From: Chionis minor
Lineage: Eukaryota; Chordata; Aves; Charadriiformes; Chionididae
NCBI GenBank assembly: GCA_013398295.1
Contig: VZSF01007796.1
Span: forward strand, 250,256-314,255
Reading direction: 5' to 3'
Length of the DNA stretch: 64,000 nt
Every line of letters starts with the position of its first letter. Position 1 is the first letter of the stretch. Both the position numbers and the translations under genes were made by a program. A model generated the notes under the pieces. The model worked only from the letters and a program-made list of their open reading frames with translations, did not search any database and had not been told where the DNA came from. This document shows positions 1 to 12,386 of this stretch, piece by piece.

Positions 1-928
1 AGGCAACCGCATGGCCCTTGTCCGGCATTCTATGAAGGATGTTTTACTGTGTGGATTTGGGAGGGTCTTTGCAGAGTGCTTCCAAGCAGGCAGAGAGCAG
101 TAAATGTTGTCTTTGCACGCGTGAATTTGAAAGCCTCCGTTAAACCTCACCACCTATGTTTAAAGGCTTAACGTTCACACGATCCCTCTTCTTATCACAG
201 ACAACACACACCGTAGCATTCAAGCACAAATGCAAACCAGTCTGTGACATAAAGTGGAAAAAATAAGGACGGAAGGGGGTAAAATATGCAGGAAGCTACT
301 CTATCCCCACATGGCCTGAAATTTGCTCAGGGTATTATACATGTGATTAGCAACTGTCTGTCAACGAACTGGAAAAAAAACTTGGAAAATTTAAGGAGGA
401 TATGGCTTTTACTGAAGATGTGCTAGTCAAATGATAATTAAATATAAAAAGCAGAATTATGAATTTCTGCCTCAAAGATGAAGTCTTTGAAGACAGGAAA
501 AATAAGTGGTAAAATTCTCTTATGTTTTGTCTGTTTGCTAAGACCTGCCTTGTAACAGGTTAACATTTCAAATGTGGAGTCAAAGCTATCAATTGTATTG
601 TTCTGGTCCGATTGTCAGGACCAAAATTAGACCCATTTATCTTTAAAATATCTTGAAGAGTGCTAAACATATGTGTATATAGAAGTACAGAAGAGTTGGA
701 TGAGGCAGTATTATTGGTTATGAATGGACATGGACTAATACACATAAAGGCTGGTGTGTAATACACACGTGCAGTGGGAAGAGTTAAGCGTTGCCACGTC
801 TATTCATTCTGCAGTCCTGTCGCTGACATTTCATAATTCAACTGCAATCTTCACATTCACTTTTAAAATAGGACTCAACAGGGAATATACAAGAGTGGAT
901 ATAAATAAATACATATACACAAACACAT

Positions 929-945
929 ACACACACACACACACA
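929..945. repeat. AC dinucleotide microsatellite
   Basis: About eight uninterrupted AC units, preceded by imperfect ACAT/ACAC sequence. This is an ordinary short microsatellite. Confidence 0.95.
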
Positions 946-1077
946 GAGACAAGACTTGACTTTAAATACTTCAGAATCAGTGAGCCTGTTTCAGGGAGCT
1001 CACAGCAAATAACCGTGATGTTTTTAGTGTCATTTTATAACTTTAAATTTTAATGCATTCTAAAATCTATTAAACAC

Positions 1078-1106
1078 TTTAATTTAGGAGATTTTAATTT
1101 AGGAGA
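1078..1106. repeat. Two-copy 15-bp tandem duplication
   Basis: The 14-mer TTTAATTTAGGAGA occurs at 1078-1091 and again, unchanged, at 1093-1106, separated by one T. It looks like a recent replication-slippage duplication with no evident function. Confidence 0.85.
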
Positions 1107-1932
1107 TATTGTACATCCTAACTTACATGTTTCAGAAACCAAACATTTATCATGAGCTTATTTAATTTTGTCTCCCTGGCAGTAGAATTTTTTGGATTTA
1201 TGTGCAAGATAAACTCTGATAGTGTATTCAGGCCGTGCTTTCTTAAGACGCCACTCAGAATATCTCGTGGTCAATTCAGAGTTAATGCTGTTACTTTAGG
1301 CAGTTTACTCCACAGTTCATCTCTATTTTAAAAGTACGATGAAGCTTCTCGAGAGAACAAAAATTATATTTAAGCACTTAATGTTTCTCTTACTTCGACA
1401 GTAATAAGTGGTTGACAGCATCTAACTGATATTTATCTACATTTATCTACTTGCCTAGCTCCCCCCAACTACCATATCTAACTGATCCACAAACCTTAAT
1501 GAACTTGCACTCACAAAATTCCCATGAAGCTGGAAATTATTCCTCAGTTTATGTGGGAGTAGAGACTTAAAGAGATTCACATGCTTTGCCCAAGAGCAGA
1601 CGAGAAGTTTGAACTTGAATCAAACTCAAGTCTTCTAAACTCCAGTTCGGAGGAGCAACATGCCTTTGTAAGCTGTTCTTATGCTCGGGTTACATTTCAA
1701 GTGACTTGCTACAGTATATGACATTCACTTCAGTTTTGTCCCTTTTAGTGATATATAGCTACCAAGTAAAAGCTGTAATAAAGCACGCATAACTTTCTCA
1801 TCTGTTATTTACAAAGCAGTATCAGGAATAAAAGCGACCTTTATCGAATTATGCAGTGTGTCCTATCAAACACAGCACTTCTGTTTTGTCTACATTTATG
1901 TACAGAATAAGAACTTTTATGCATTGGTTTAC

Positions 1933-2025
1933 CTGTATTTGTTCTGCTAAAGAAATATGACAGCTTGGTTTAGAAAGGTCAGTAACTTCTTCTGAAACAC
2001 TTTTGATTCTCTTCCTCATCTGTAG
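1933..2025 (-). CDS. Candidate internal exon, unknown protein (31 codons)
   Basis: On the minus strand a pyrimidine-rich acceptor (GGTCTCTGCTCTTCCACAG) precedes 93 nt. The segment ends ATACAG before a GTAAAC donor. Only one of the three frames is open. It reads from LQMRKRIKSVSEEV to HISLAEQIQ, a charged, soluble-looking peptide with phase 0 at both ends. I do not recognise the family. It would be the left-most member of the minus-strand chain described in the findings and would follow 9117-9190 in phase. Both splice sites are good, but exons of this size also arise by chance in introns. Confidence 0.28.
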
Positions 2026-3499
2026 CTGTGGAAGAGCAGAGACCACTATATTCTCAGCGGCAAACTGGCTCTGTCTACTTAGCTAATTTCCCCACAGACT
2101 TTGTAGCTCAGTGGTGACAAATGTCCAAACTTTCCCTGGGCTTAAAAGAAAAAGAACTCACATTCTGCCAAAGAACAGCCAAGACCATAGAAGACATGAA
2201 AAATAAAATAAAGTCGTAACACTGCAGTGGAATGAACCTATATGGGACCTTGATTTTGTAGAAGTGACACATTACAGACATAAACCTGAGTTGGAGAGAT
2301 CAAATTTGTGTCAGGAGGAAGAGCTAAGCTCTCCAAAAGTCAGCAGGATTCAGAACTCCTGCCTAGGCTTGCTCCTGTCCTTCTGTGAGATGAAAATGTA
2401 ATAGGAAACTCTAGCAAGAACATGTATTTTCAGCTCCATGATTTGATTCATATTGGTAGAGCGCTTTCAAGATGACTCGTACTGCATAGCGTGTGTTTCT
2501 CTTGAAGAGGATTCAATGCACTTTTACACTAACTTTTAGCACATCCAGCAACACACAAGTACTACGCTTAGCATACACTCAGTTATTCTCTGTGTCTATG
2601 TGTCTATACCAGCAAGTTCAATGTGCCTAGGAGCGTGTTCTGGCAATAACGCCAACTGCCAGAGAAAGACCTGAAAGAAAGTTTGAGTGAAAAACTCTCT
2701 TACCCTCCAGAAGAGCATGGACACATTCAAACCCTTCCTACCAGGTATCATCAGGAGCGTACTAGTTGTAGATCAAGAACATGGAGATTGTTCCATCATT
2801 TTCTCAATTTGTATCAATTCCCATACCCGAGGATGTTGCCTTACTCTAATTCGCTGGTACAGATACAGCATCTGTTTCGACAGACACCTCACAGCGAGGC
2901 CCAGGCAAACCTGCTCATCCAAATACACAGATACAGTACGAAGGCTGTGAGAAGGAGTATGAATGCCCCATAAAGAAAAACAGGTTAGTTCTTAATTTCA
3001 CAGAATTGGGCTCAAACAGACCGATGTTGTCAAAGAAGCACATCCGTAGGTTACTGATGCTGGGTTTTTCCCTATGAATTTTAAGGACTCTACTTTCATT
3101 ATTGCTCGCTTTCTAAGGATAACTCTAGGCACCCAGGCTTGCTAGTGTGATTTCATTAGCAGAACCTCATTCATTAGCAGTATTTCAACTGACAGTCAGC
3201 GCTGGTAAAGGTAAGATAAGCGAAGACAACCTGGGGCACGGTCAGTGCGTTTGCAGCTGCCGTTCTCGGCGGGGCACAGTGTGCCGAGAACAGAACCAGA
3301 AGAGGAGGGGGATCGCTGGGAAGGAAGTGTATGAGGGCAGAGCAGGATGAAGTAGCTGCTGGCTTTGTCCCTAGATGCCAAACCAGAGCTTTAACCACTG
3401 GCTGCCACTGGGGACCCTACGACAGCTTTCACAAGAACAGTTCAATGCATTTCACTTAGTTGTCACTTTTTTCAAAAGCACTGTTGTGCAATGGCACTG
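2026..3499. other. Non-coding stretch
   Basis: Moderately AT-rich. Two plus-strand frames are open for about 90 codons between 2683 and 2973. They overlap each other, have no recognisable domain and look like chance. No repeat family recognised. Confidence 0.4.
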
Positions 3500-3634
3500 G
3501 TGTGGAATGGAAGCTGCATTTCACCACCGAGATGGCTACATGTCAGTGGTGGGTGAAGTGATCCCAGCAGACTTTGTAAAGCACTTTGGGATTCTTACAG
3601 ATGAAAGGTGCTATATAAATGTCAAGTATTGTTA
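3500..3634 (+). mobile_element. Ancient L3/CR1-like retroposon 3' end
   Basis: The stretch runs from a GCTGCATTTCA-like block, through GTCAGTGGTGGGTGAAGTGA, to AAAGCACTTTGGGATTCTTA and AGATGAAAGGTGCTATATAA. It then degenerates after TCAAGTATTGTTAT. This order of blocks matches what I remember of the 3' terminus of very old amniote LINEs of the L3/CR1 group, and of SINEs sharing that tail. The copy is diverged and lacks its terminal ATT repeats. A 194-codon open frame (3375-3959) crosses it, but I treat that frame as chance. Confidence 0.6.
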
Positions 3635-6600
3635 TACACCACTTAGGAGAAATGTTTCCATTTATTCCTTTGGATTTACTGTTGAACATTTAGAGATAAT
3701 CGTCATTGCTGATAATAACAGTCAGAATAGCATCTTGAACGCTGCAGAGTGCGCAGATTGTTCTGTGTTCTGCTTGTCTGTAACAGGAGGTTGCATACTG
3801 ATAAGAAGGAGGAATTTTTTCACAATGCAGTTACGGAAAACTAGCTATTTTTCATATTATATGGTCAAAGTGCTACTGTCAGAGTTATTGATGTGGCTGC
3901 ATCATTTACATCCCAGGATTATTGAAAAGATTCAGCAAAAAGGTAAGCTGCTTTCATGATGATATTCAAAACAGCGTAGTACAACAGCTCCCTGTAGTAG
4001 GGCCATTTGTTTTACTGTACTACCTCTCTATATTTGTCTAAGTTCTACTCATTCATTTTATTAATAGATTTTATTCAAATGCATGACAGATGTTTCTAAC
4101 AATGCTTACCCAAGCACTAGTTAGGATTTGTTAGAGAGATCCCAGTGTTTACCTGAGTGCCTTTGGATTTTGGTGTTTTGTTTGGGGCTTGGGCGGGGGG
4201 AGGGACACTTTTTTTTTAGCGTAACAGAATTCTGAACGTAGTCCAGTATTGATTTTAATAGGAGTGTAAAAGGCAGATTTTTTTCCAGGTAGATGAGTAA
4301 TATCAGCTATGCTCTAACAAATCAAATGGTCTTTATAACACTGGAATACAATCCTGCCCCAACAATTCTCTCAACTGAGTAACACCTGAATAGACAGACC
4401 CACACATTCCCCCTTCTTCTGCTTCCCAAGTCTCTCCTCCCAGATTTCTGCCTTCCAGTTGGGGCATCTCATTAACCTGCAGGCTCTATCCCTGCCTCAT
4501 TATCTTCTCCTGAACATCTGAGAGAGGCAGAAGCCAGGCTGCATTAACCCACTGATTGCTGCTGACCAAGGGATGCCCCTGAGCCCTTCTGGAAGCAGCT
4601 CTGGCTGAACAAAAGCTGCTTGAGGATGTGGTCCGGGACTGAGTACTGGGTAAGAAAACAGAAGTAATCTACTGCAGGGATTCGTTTTGTCTAAACCTTG
4701 GCAAAACCTCTGTGTGCAAGGGAGCTGAATCTACCTCTAATGAAGCCATGGAAGCTTCCCTCTTATTCCTAGTGTCTTTTAGTACAGAAGCTGTAAAAGC
4801 ATAAAATGTACAGAACTACCTCCTCCCCTCCCAGCAAGGGCACTTCCCTGGCTAATCCGGAAAGATTACCTCCAGGAAAACGGGCTAAATGCTTAAATAA
4901 ATGTAACATTGCTGAGATTCATTTTCTAGTCCTATCCCCCTTTTAAGAATGCCACAGAGCCACACATGAGCTCCGTGCAGTGGGTACTGTACCCAACACC
5001 TGCAGGACTGTGGTTATGGCTATATGTATCCTATGCAAATTCCCAGAAATTCTGTCTTCCCATAGTATTGACATTTACATTTACCTTCAGCAGCTCTGTT
5101 CAGAATTACCATAAAAGATCAGAGTGCAGCTTGGAGGTCAGCGTGATCATAATTTGGCCATGCTAGTATATTTACTCTTGCTAATAGAGTTTACTTCTTT
5201 TTACTTTTTTTTTATAGCTGCTTTTACCTTGTTCTCTCCTTGTGGAAGTTTAACCACTGCCTATCATGGGAGGAAGAAAAACCGCAAAATTCTGGGAAAA
5301 GCGTGATAGATTTGCCCACACATGAGGAAGACCACACACAGAAACAGCAGAACCATAGATGAGCATCTATAGACTTAGGCATTGTAAAAAAGTGGAGTTA
5401 CACAGGATGCTGCATGTTTTGTGAGCTAAGCAAAAAGTGAACACCAATAATATCTGCTTAAAGGACTTAGGTAACAGAGAAAGCAATTTTTAACCAAAAA
5501 CCTAGAACAAAATATTCATGCAGTTAGTCAGAAATGCGACTTAAGACATGAGGAAAGGCATTTCTGAAATCACTTACAAAAAAAAAATCAAAGCTAAAGG
5601 TATATCCCAACAGTATCATAAATTGTCCTCATGCACAGGGTTAGCACAGCAGAAACCAAAAGCATGGAATGTCTTTCAAATATCAATTTGTCTCAAGTGA
5701 CGTAATATTCTGAAGTATTCAGTTGAATAAACATGTAAACATAAAAAGACACATGTTCATCATATGATAGATGGTGGATCCACCTAACTCTTCCCAGAGA
5801 TTTCTTTATGGAAACCACCAAAGAACCTCTGTAATTTAATCACTAGCCGCTGTAACTGGCTGCCTGCCTGTTAATTGCTCAGACAATACCCAAATTGTCA
5901 GACCGAAAGACCACCCCGTGATTCATTGGTCTGTCACTCCATATAACTAGAGCAACAAATATAAGAAACAGGGCCTGGAATGAGTCTTCACTTGTGATGT
6001 CTTCTCTGATGTTTTGCTCAGTATCCAATCCATCAAAATTGTTCATCAGCTTCTTTAAAAGCTTGAAATCTTATTGCTGCAAATCTCAACTTCCTAAGGA
6101 GCTGTTATACTCCAAGGTGATTCTGCAAACACATCTCTAAGGAAAGCCACGTTTGGTAGTTCTCAGAGTTTCTGTATCATTTGCTCAGGTAGTTTTGTTG
6201 ATTCAGCCTAACAAGTTTGGGCAGGGATAAGAAAAATCTATCAAGCTTTTTATCACATAATTTTGGTTGTGTATTTTACTTACAAAATGCCACGACCACC
6301 CACACAGCCCTTACTGTGTCCTTACAAAAACTTCTCCGCGGTAGGGTCTTGCAAGTATTTCCATTCCACAGGCTAACGCACAGCAAATTATTTTAAGTTT
6401 CTAAGAGCTTTTAGAATATATATTCTTTATAGGTCATGAACAATTAGCCCTAATAGGAACTCTGTTTGAATTTAAATGCATTTTTGGTTGCAAGGAATAG
6501 AATTTTCCCATAACTACAGTGAGCATACTACCAGTGTGATACAAGAAAGGTGGAAAGGTATTTTTACTGCTTAAGCAGCGGCATCATTTTGGAAATATCA

Positions 6601-9116
6601 AAAAAACCCCATGTGGATTTAGGAGACCTTGAAGCAGCTTTCTGACAAATATCTGCTCACTGGAATGGAACCTAAGATTCATTTAATGGATGCTATGAAG
6701 TGGAGAGTAAAAACCACCAAATCTCCAAAACATATCCTATCAGCAGTTAAAATATATTCGCTCTAGGCATGTATTTATGTGGAAGAGATTTAAGAAGGGA
6801 AGTGCTTTTCCTGTCGGCGCTGTCAGAGGTAGCAGCTGTAGGACTGTACTCGATGGTGTGCAGGAGACGGAAGCTGGCTGTCCCAGTGTTTTGATGGGGC
6901 AAGTATCCTCTTGCTGCTCTTTTCTCACCGTCGTTAATTCCACTTCGACCATTGTCACAAATTTTATCAGACATAAATTTATACTTTCCCTATGTTAGTC
7001 CTTCACCTGAAGCACTAGTTGAGCAGGAGGAATGCTGTCACGCCAGGACATGTATCACGGCACCTGTAAAGGCTTTTTGGCAACAGCCCGATGAGGCATT
7101 AGAAGCTGTTTGGTCACCGATCATCCATTCAGTGCAGCTTGGAGCTGTGATGGACCCTCCAGTGTGGAATTCTGCGCTCTGGAGACCGTCTGCCTGACCA
7201 CAAATGGCCGGCTGATACAGTAGGCCAAGGGTTTCTAGTTCACACCACACAACACGGGCTTGGGAGGGATATTGGCTGCCGTTTCTCTCCCAGCTTCTGC
7301 ACAAGGCTAGAACAGACCTGTCCAAACCTGCAGCCGTGGCAGCCAGAGGAGGATGGTCAAGTGCCACAGTCTGCCCACTTTCCCAGTTCCCTTCGCTGAT
7401 TCCATGCTTAGCGTACATTAAACCTTCACCAAATGCAGCCCTGGACAGGATCCTACGGAACGAGAAATGCTGTGCGTTGGATATTTCATCTCCCCATTGC
7501 TTCAGCTGCTACCAGTTAAGAAGCACTGAGGGAGTTAATGCTGATCTGCTTCACACGACAGCTTACTAAAACACTACCACTCATCTCCAGCACTTAAACC
7601 GTGTTTCCTAGTTCAAGCAACTACCACCATTATGCTTTTTGTGGTGCTAGATTTTTCCTCTGCTTAGAGTCAGGTGTGTAACACCTGCTTTTATCTGCCA
7701 GGGCCTGGAGACGATCCCACAAAGCCTCCCTGAGAGACCGAGACTGCCAGACAGCTTTGGTTCTGGGTCTCAGTTTTGGTGCTTCTCTTTCAAAACCTCT
7801 CTCTACTTCTTAGCTAAAGTAAATGTCAGAGTACCGACAATTCCATGCTATGGCAAGCTAAAGATATTTGGACCTTCAAAATGTTTTTTTTCCAGGATAA
7901 TTCATGATACTTTTCATAAAGCACTATGATTAGTAGAGCCCATAGCACAAAATCCTACAGCGCGTATCCCACTCCCTTTGCATCATCGACAAGGACGCCC
8001 ACAGTCAACAGCTCTCCTGCCCAGCACCTGCCAGCTGCTTCTCGTTCTGCAAGGAAATAAATGCGGGACTATCGTAGTAAATCTTAACATTTCTGAACTT
8101 CAAGAAACACCCTGGATATCCTGAAACCTAGCACAGTAGAAAATATCCTAGCAGTTTAATTCACAGAAAGAAAATGTCATAGTGTAGAAAAAAACAAATA
8201 GTAGCATCTATATTCATTCAGACAGGTATGACACATTGCCTTTTAAACACCTATATTATGAAGTTCCGGGCTTCTTTAAAGGTACATATAACTAAGCTGA
8301 TATCCATCTTAAAGTGATCATGCTTTCAGTTCATTCTCGACAATAATATTCTTAAACATGGTGTTTCAGAATAAACTCAAGAAAAACCTGAAGCGAATTC
8401 CAAGGCTTGAGTGCTGCTGCCATCTACATGGCAGGAAGACTATAAACCAAAACAAACAACAAAAATATGTATGTTGCATTTACCGAGCAGAGCTCTAAGT
8501 CTGTTTGCCAGTGTCATTATAGAAAATAGAGTTCTAAAACTGAACAGAATCTTTTACTACACTGAGTTTCTGTGTGAAGAATTCATAATGATTTAGAATA
8601 ATTTCTCCAGGTCCTTATTATAAAGAAGTTTACATATTATTTAGATCAAATTTGAGAATAAATAAGGAAAATAATATAATTTTACTAGTGCTGGATATTG
8701 TTAATACTTTTCTGCAGCTTTCAAATGCTGAAAAAAAAAAAAGAAAGAAAATCTCCCAGTTGCTGTAAAAACGGAGGAAGCCATGTACTTAATGAAACAA
8801 CATATACTTACTCCAGTGATGCTATTTTTCACCGCTATCTTACTGAGAGTATTGCCAGAGGAAGAAAAACAGCTCCTATCCATATGTTGCAAGACACAAC
8901 ATAAATTTAGGCTGCACAGCTCCGTCTTCTCAAACTAAGGCTTCTAGAATACATGAAAGAAAACAGTAAGCGCAATTAAATTTGTACCATGTTAAGAATT
9001 TTATCAAATGCACACTCCACCCTAAAAAACTCTGCAGATGTTTGTTAAGTTTTATAATATTTAATATTGTTCAGCAACTTGCACTGCTTCACCTGGACAG
9101 CTATACTTGTACTTAC
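3635..9116. other. Non-coding stretch, no recognised repeats
   Basis: Mostly AT-rich. A somewhat GC-richer block at about 7000-7420 carries overlapping open frames on both strands (126 codons minus, 81 and 77 plus) with no recognisable domain. A 31-nt segment at 8812-8842 (minus) has a strong acceptor and a GTAAGT donor, but it does not fit the phase of the neighbouring candidate exons and is not called. A-rich low complexity lies at 8731-8750. Confidence 0.4.
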
Positions 9117-9190
9117 CCAGCCCATCACGTGCAGGACACTCCGGTTCGTGGAAGATGAGGAAGGTGGTCTTGACGTGCCGTGCCTCTGTC
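9117..9190 (-). CDS. Candidate internal exon, unknown protein (24 codons)
   Basis: The minus-strand donor is close to ideal (GGGCTGG then GTAAGTACAAG). The acceptor, GAGCTGTGCTGCAG, is moderate. The frame that starts with two nucleotides and ends in phase 0 is open and serine-rich: it begins QRHGTSRPPSSSS and ends VLHVMGW. A second frame is also open, so the reading is not unique. The segment is GC-richer than its surroundings. In the chain model it joins 12264-12386 on one side and 1933-2025 on the other without breaking frame. The protein is not recognised. Confidence 0.18.
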
Positions 9191-10319
9191 CTGCAGCACA
9201 GCTCGCGGACACACTTTAGACTTCCCAGCAGGTGTCATTCAAGAAACAAACTTCCCGTGGTCCCCCACAAGACAATCCGGGGTTATTGTGTGAATTTTAT
9301 GTTGCATCCAAGCTCAGTATTACTTCTTCAAAAATAAGATTGATGAATTTTCACTTTGGGGATCTATGAATCCAGATTATAACCCAACGCAAACTGCTTT
9401 GCCTAGCAGATCAGACTGCATATCCTGGGCAGACGGAAAAAGGGGAAGACCAGCCCTTGAAATTCGTCTCCACCCTTTTCTCCTGCCAGAATAATGGCCT
9501 GCAAAATTGAGCAGCAATACCCATTGCGAGAAGCAGGACTGTGTCTCCACAGATCTCCCACCAGGAACGTGCATGCCTGCCAGCTATTCCACATGGGCAC
9601 AGTGACTTGGAGACTCGGGCTGGAGCTCACTGCCCTGGTCTGCTCTTTCCAAAGGAGTAAAAACCCGGAGAGGTAATGCTGCTTGTTGCACCCATCCCAT
9701 TCTTTTCTGAATTTTTAACGCTTCAGCTCAGTCAAGACTTGCAAAGTAATTTCCCTTGCTAGATTTCTGGTGTTGTCTGGAGCTTGTAGCCCTGTTATAC
9801 AGTGGTTTTGTTAAAGCGTTTTATTTTTTAAAGAAACACTGAATCTCGTATTTATATTTCAAGTTGCACACCGATTTGCTTTCAGAACACCTTTCACTGG
9901 ATTGGGAAGAGCATTGCTCAACAAAATACAACCCCAAAATGGAAGCAGTTGATTTCAATGATCAAATTTAAAACATGTAAATAGCACAAGAGATTTAAAA
10001 ATACTATGTTTGGTTTTGGAGCCATAAATGAACAGTTCCAAGTTTAGGGATGTTTCTAGGCAGGAATCTAGGTCAGTGACCATTTAGCAACTATTAATCA
10101 CTTGGAAAACTACAAATACCTCAAATCAAAAAGATGTCAATGAGTTTTGGTTTGGGCTTATACTAAAGGACCAGCAGCTTCCTTTAAAAAATTCTTTAGC
10201 AATATTACGAATTATGCAAATAATGTAAAAAACGCCTACAGGATTTGAAAGCTGCAAGTCTATTTTCAAGAAAGACCACTGCATATAGCCCCCTAAACCT
10301 CCAATTCTGCGCTGAGAGA

Positions 10320-10560
10320 ATGCTGATGTGGGGGGGAGTCGTCCCACACTTGCGTGGTGTCTCTGCCTTCCTCCCGCCCCGGCGTGCCCACTCCTCCTCC
10401 TCTCCGTGCACCCCGGTCCCTGCTCGTCTCGCCAAGCCTGGGCTGCTCACACAGGCGCCAGCGCAGACAGAAGCCGGGGGACACAGGGGCACACAGCTGG
10501 AGCGGGGAGAAATTGCCCTGACTACGAATCCACACCTTGAGCCATGCAGCTTACTGGACC
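10320..10560. other. Small GC- and CpG-rich islet
   Basis: About 240 bp of GC-rich sequence with several CpGs and a C-rich upper strand, set in AT-rich DNA. Several frames are open across it on both strands (132 and 80 codons), which is expected from low stop-codon density. No promoter elements or domain could be identified. It could be a small CpG islet, the remnant of a GC-rich transposon, or an unrecognised exon. Confidence 0.5.
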
Positions 10561-10581
10561 CTGTGACTTCTGGATGGGGGG

Positions 10582-10634
10582 ACAAAAAAAAACCAAACAA
10601 AAAACCAAACAAAAAAACCCCCAAACCCCCCCTT
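10582..10634. repeat. A/C-only low-complexity tract
   Basis: Runs of A interrupted by CC and C (units like CAAAAAACCAAA) pass into CCCCCAAACCCCCC. It follows directly on the GC-rich islet. Simple-sequence DNA. Confidence 0.9.
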
Positions 10635-12263
10635 TCTCCTTAAGCAGTTTAGGCATTCGTAAATTTTTTACCCCATATCTAAAATTTAGACAAGTACTCT
10701 AAAATATTGGCATATAACTCCTTTTGGCAGGACTCCTTTAGTGTAACACAATAGAAAAATATATTCTTAATTACCTTGCAACTTTGCTGTAGAATCAGTC
10801 TCCATAAGCACGAATACAGTGGCACATCAGACTGCACTAGTATAGAAATGTTTCTTAGTTATGGTTTACAAGAGATAATTGCAGGAGCTTAATACGTATT
10901 TTTGTATATAGCTTTAAAATGGCCACTTTGATGCAAAAAGATTGCTCTAAGCAAGAGTTCATCTTGAGTGTACACTGTAAAGTTGGTTGTTTGAAAGACA
11001 TCCAGATCACATGGGAAATATATTTGCTTTACTGGGAAATAAATGTACCTAATAAAAAAAGTTCCTGCCTTACCTTACTGATGCTGTAATTATAATTAGC
11101 ACAAAGCAGGCAGAAGCATGTGCCAAACACCAGTCATCACGGCCCAAACCATTCCAAAGGGCTGTCTGTATCGGCAGGCTGCTGATGCGCACCGCTTTGC
11201 AGAATTAAAGACAAGCAATCAAATATTGTGTTGCACAAATGTAATTGCTCCTACAGCAGTACTGGGTGTTACGGACAATGCCAATTCTTGAGCTATGAGA
11301 CCTCGTTGACCACATCAGTTTTCAAAATACCTAGCAGAGAGAGTTTTAAGGAGATTTGTTACCCTGGCACTAAGAACGGCGCTGGCCCAAGCGAGCAGCT
11401 GCTGATGCAGAGCAGGGACGTTTGTCGCGAAGGGAAATGGACTTTTCAAAGCCAATGGAAGACGACTGCCCCAAACCAGAGGCGACTGTCGACAAGGACG
11501 TGTGCGGGGCAAAGGAGGCAGCGCAGCCCATCCTCTATTTGCCATTTGGTCGACTGTCTGCCAGGTGCCCGTAGCGTTACTAAGTTCCTGTAGTCTGCAA
11601 TTTTATTTTTACCTTCTCGATGCTTGCAACTCTGATTTAAGGGTAAAAGCAGAGGACACATGCCAGCTGAAGATGTGTTCTGCACACAGCTGTGTTGTAC
11701 AAGATAAGTCAATGAAATTATTCCAGACGTCCAGCACAGTAAGTGAAAGAATGAAGCCACAACACTCAACAGCCAGATTGTTTAGTCACCACAATTCAAA
11801 TACAACCTTATATAACCAAAAGAGATGTTTTACATAGGAAAATACCTTCTAAGAATAAGGAAAGTTGTTTCTGAAGAATACCGAATGTGTAAAACCCAGT
11901 CATTTTTCTGCATGGTACTTACAATCACCGAAAAACAGCATTAAACATCCTTATCTTCTCTGGATTGCAGCCTCTTTTAATGACATATTCTTCAGTTGAA
12001 TAAAAACTGAAATACTACTTCTCAGAAGGCCCTTCCACTCAGTGTTTCTGAAGACTTCCCTGCCATACACTGCACTTAGAGATAGGAACTCATGGGATCT
12101 AAAAAAGCAGAAGAAGGTTTCGTGTCTGTTTTATGCTTAACCAAATTAAAGCCATAGTATGGCAACAGAAACCTGGTTTTGTCACTCCTGCAGCCATGAC
12201 GTTTCCCTACAAGTAAGAAAGATTCATTGTCAGAGACTCTTTCTACACTGAAGAAATCTTCAC
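10635..12263. other. Non-coding stretch
   Basis: Contains a GC-richer patch at about 11350-11600 with overlapping open frames on both strands (121 codons plus, 107 minus) and no recognisable domain. On the minus strand, a frame continuing from 12386 stays open to a stop at 12076-12078, followed by ATTAAA at 11976-11981. This gives an alternative terminal exon for the model (see findings). Confidence 0.4.
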
Positions 12264-12386
12264 CCTGCTGGTGAAGGCAGCTGCTGCACCAGTTAGGAGG
12301 GCTGACATCCGACCGGGATTTCCACCGTGAGATCCGGATCCAGAAACGCACATCCTTAAGTCTCTTTGCCTTCATTAGCACTGCGA
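12264..12386 (-). CDS. Candidate exon, unknown protein (40 codons)
   Basis: The minus-strand acceptor is strong (CCTTTCTGTGTTACCAGTAG). The first plausible donor is CAGCAGG before GTGAAGAT. The open frame starts with two nucleotides and encodes a basic, Trp-containing peptide (AVLMKAKRLKDVRFWIRISR, then a CSSCLHQQ end). Several CpGs make it stand out from the surrounding DNA. If the donor is ignored, the same frame runs 62 codons further to a TAA at 12076, so this could instead be a terminal exon. The family is not recognised. It is compatible in phase with 13495-13612 and 9117-9190. Confidence 0.25.

Larger units (their letters stand above)
1..1932. other. AT-rich non-coding stretch, left edge
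   Basis: No gene or recognisable transposon is visible. The stretch holds one AC microsatellite and one short tandem duplication, listed separately. If the minus-strand exon model were real, its 3' end would lie here or beyond the left edge. A weak possible terminal segment starts near position 648, after a pyrimidine-rich acceptor, but it has no nearby AATAAA and is not annotated. Confidence 0.5.

Noticed and set aside
3375..3959. 194-codon plus-strand open frame, the longest in the window
   Set aside because: It runs straight through a non-coding ancient retroposon tail, has no recognisable domain, and its length is within what AT-poor stretches give by chance. A GTAAGC donor at its end was noted but has no matching upstream acceptor of quality.
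7038..7418. 126-codon minus-strand frame with overlapping plus-strand frames
   Set aside because: Frames are open on both strands at once, as expected of moderately GC-rich DNA with few stops. No domain or paired splice sites were seen.
8812..8842. 31-nt minus-strand segment with strong acceptor and GTAAGT donor
   Set aside because: Its only open frame does not match the phases of its neighbours in the model, and it is too short to stand alone.
10205..10643. Overlapping frames of 139, 132, 80 and 70 codons
   Set aside because: They all sit in one GC-rich islet where stop codons are rare. They contradict each other and include poly-A/C low complexity.
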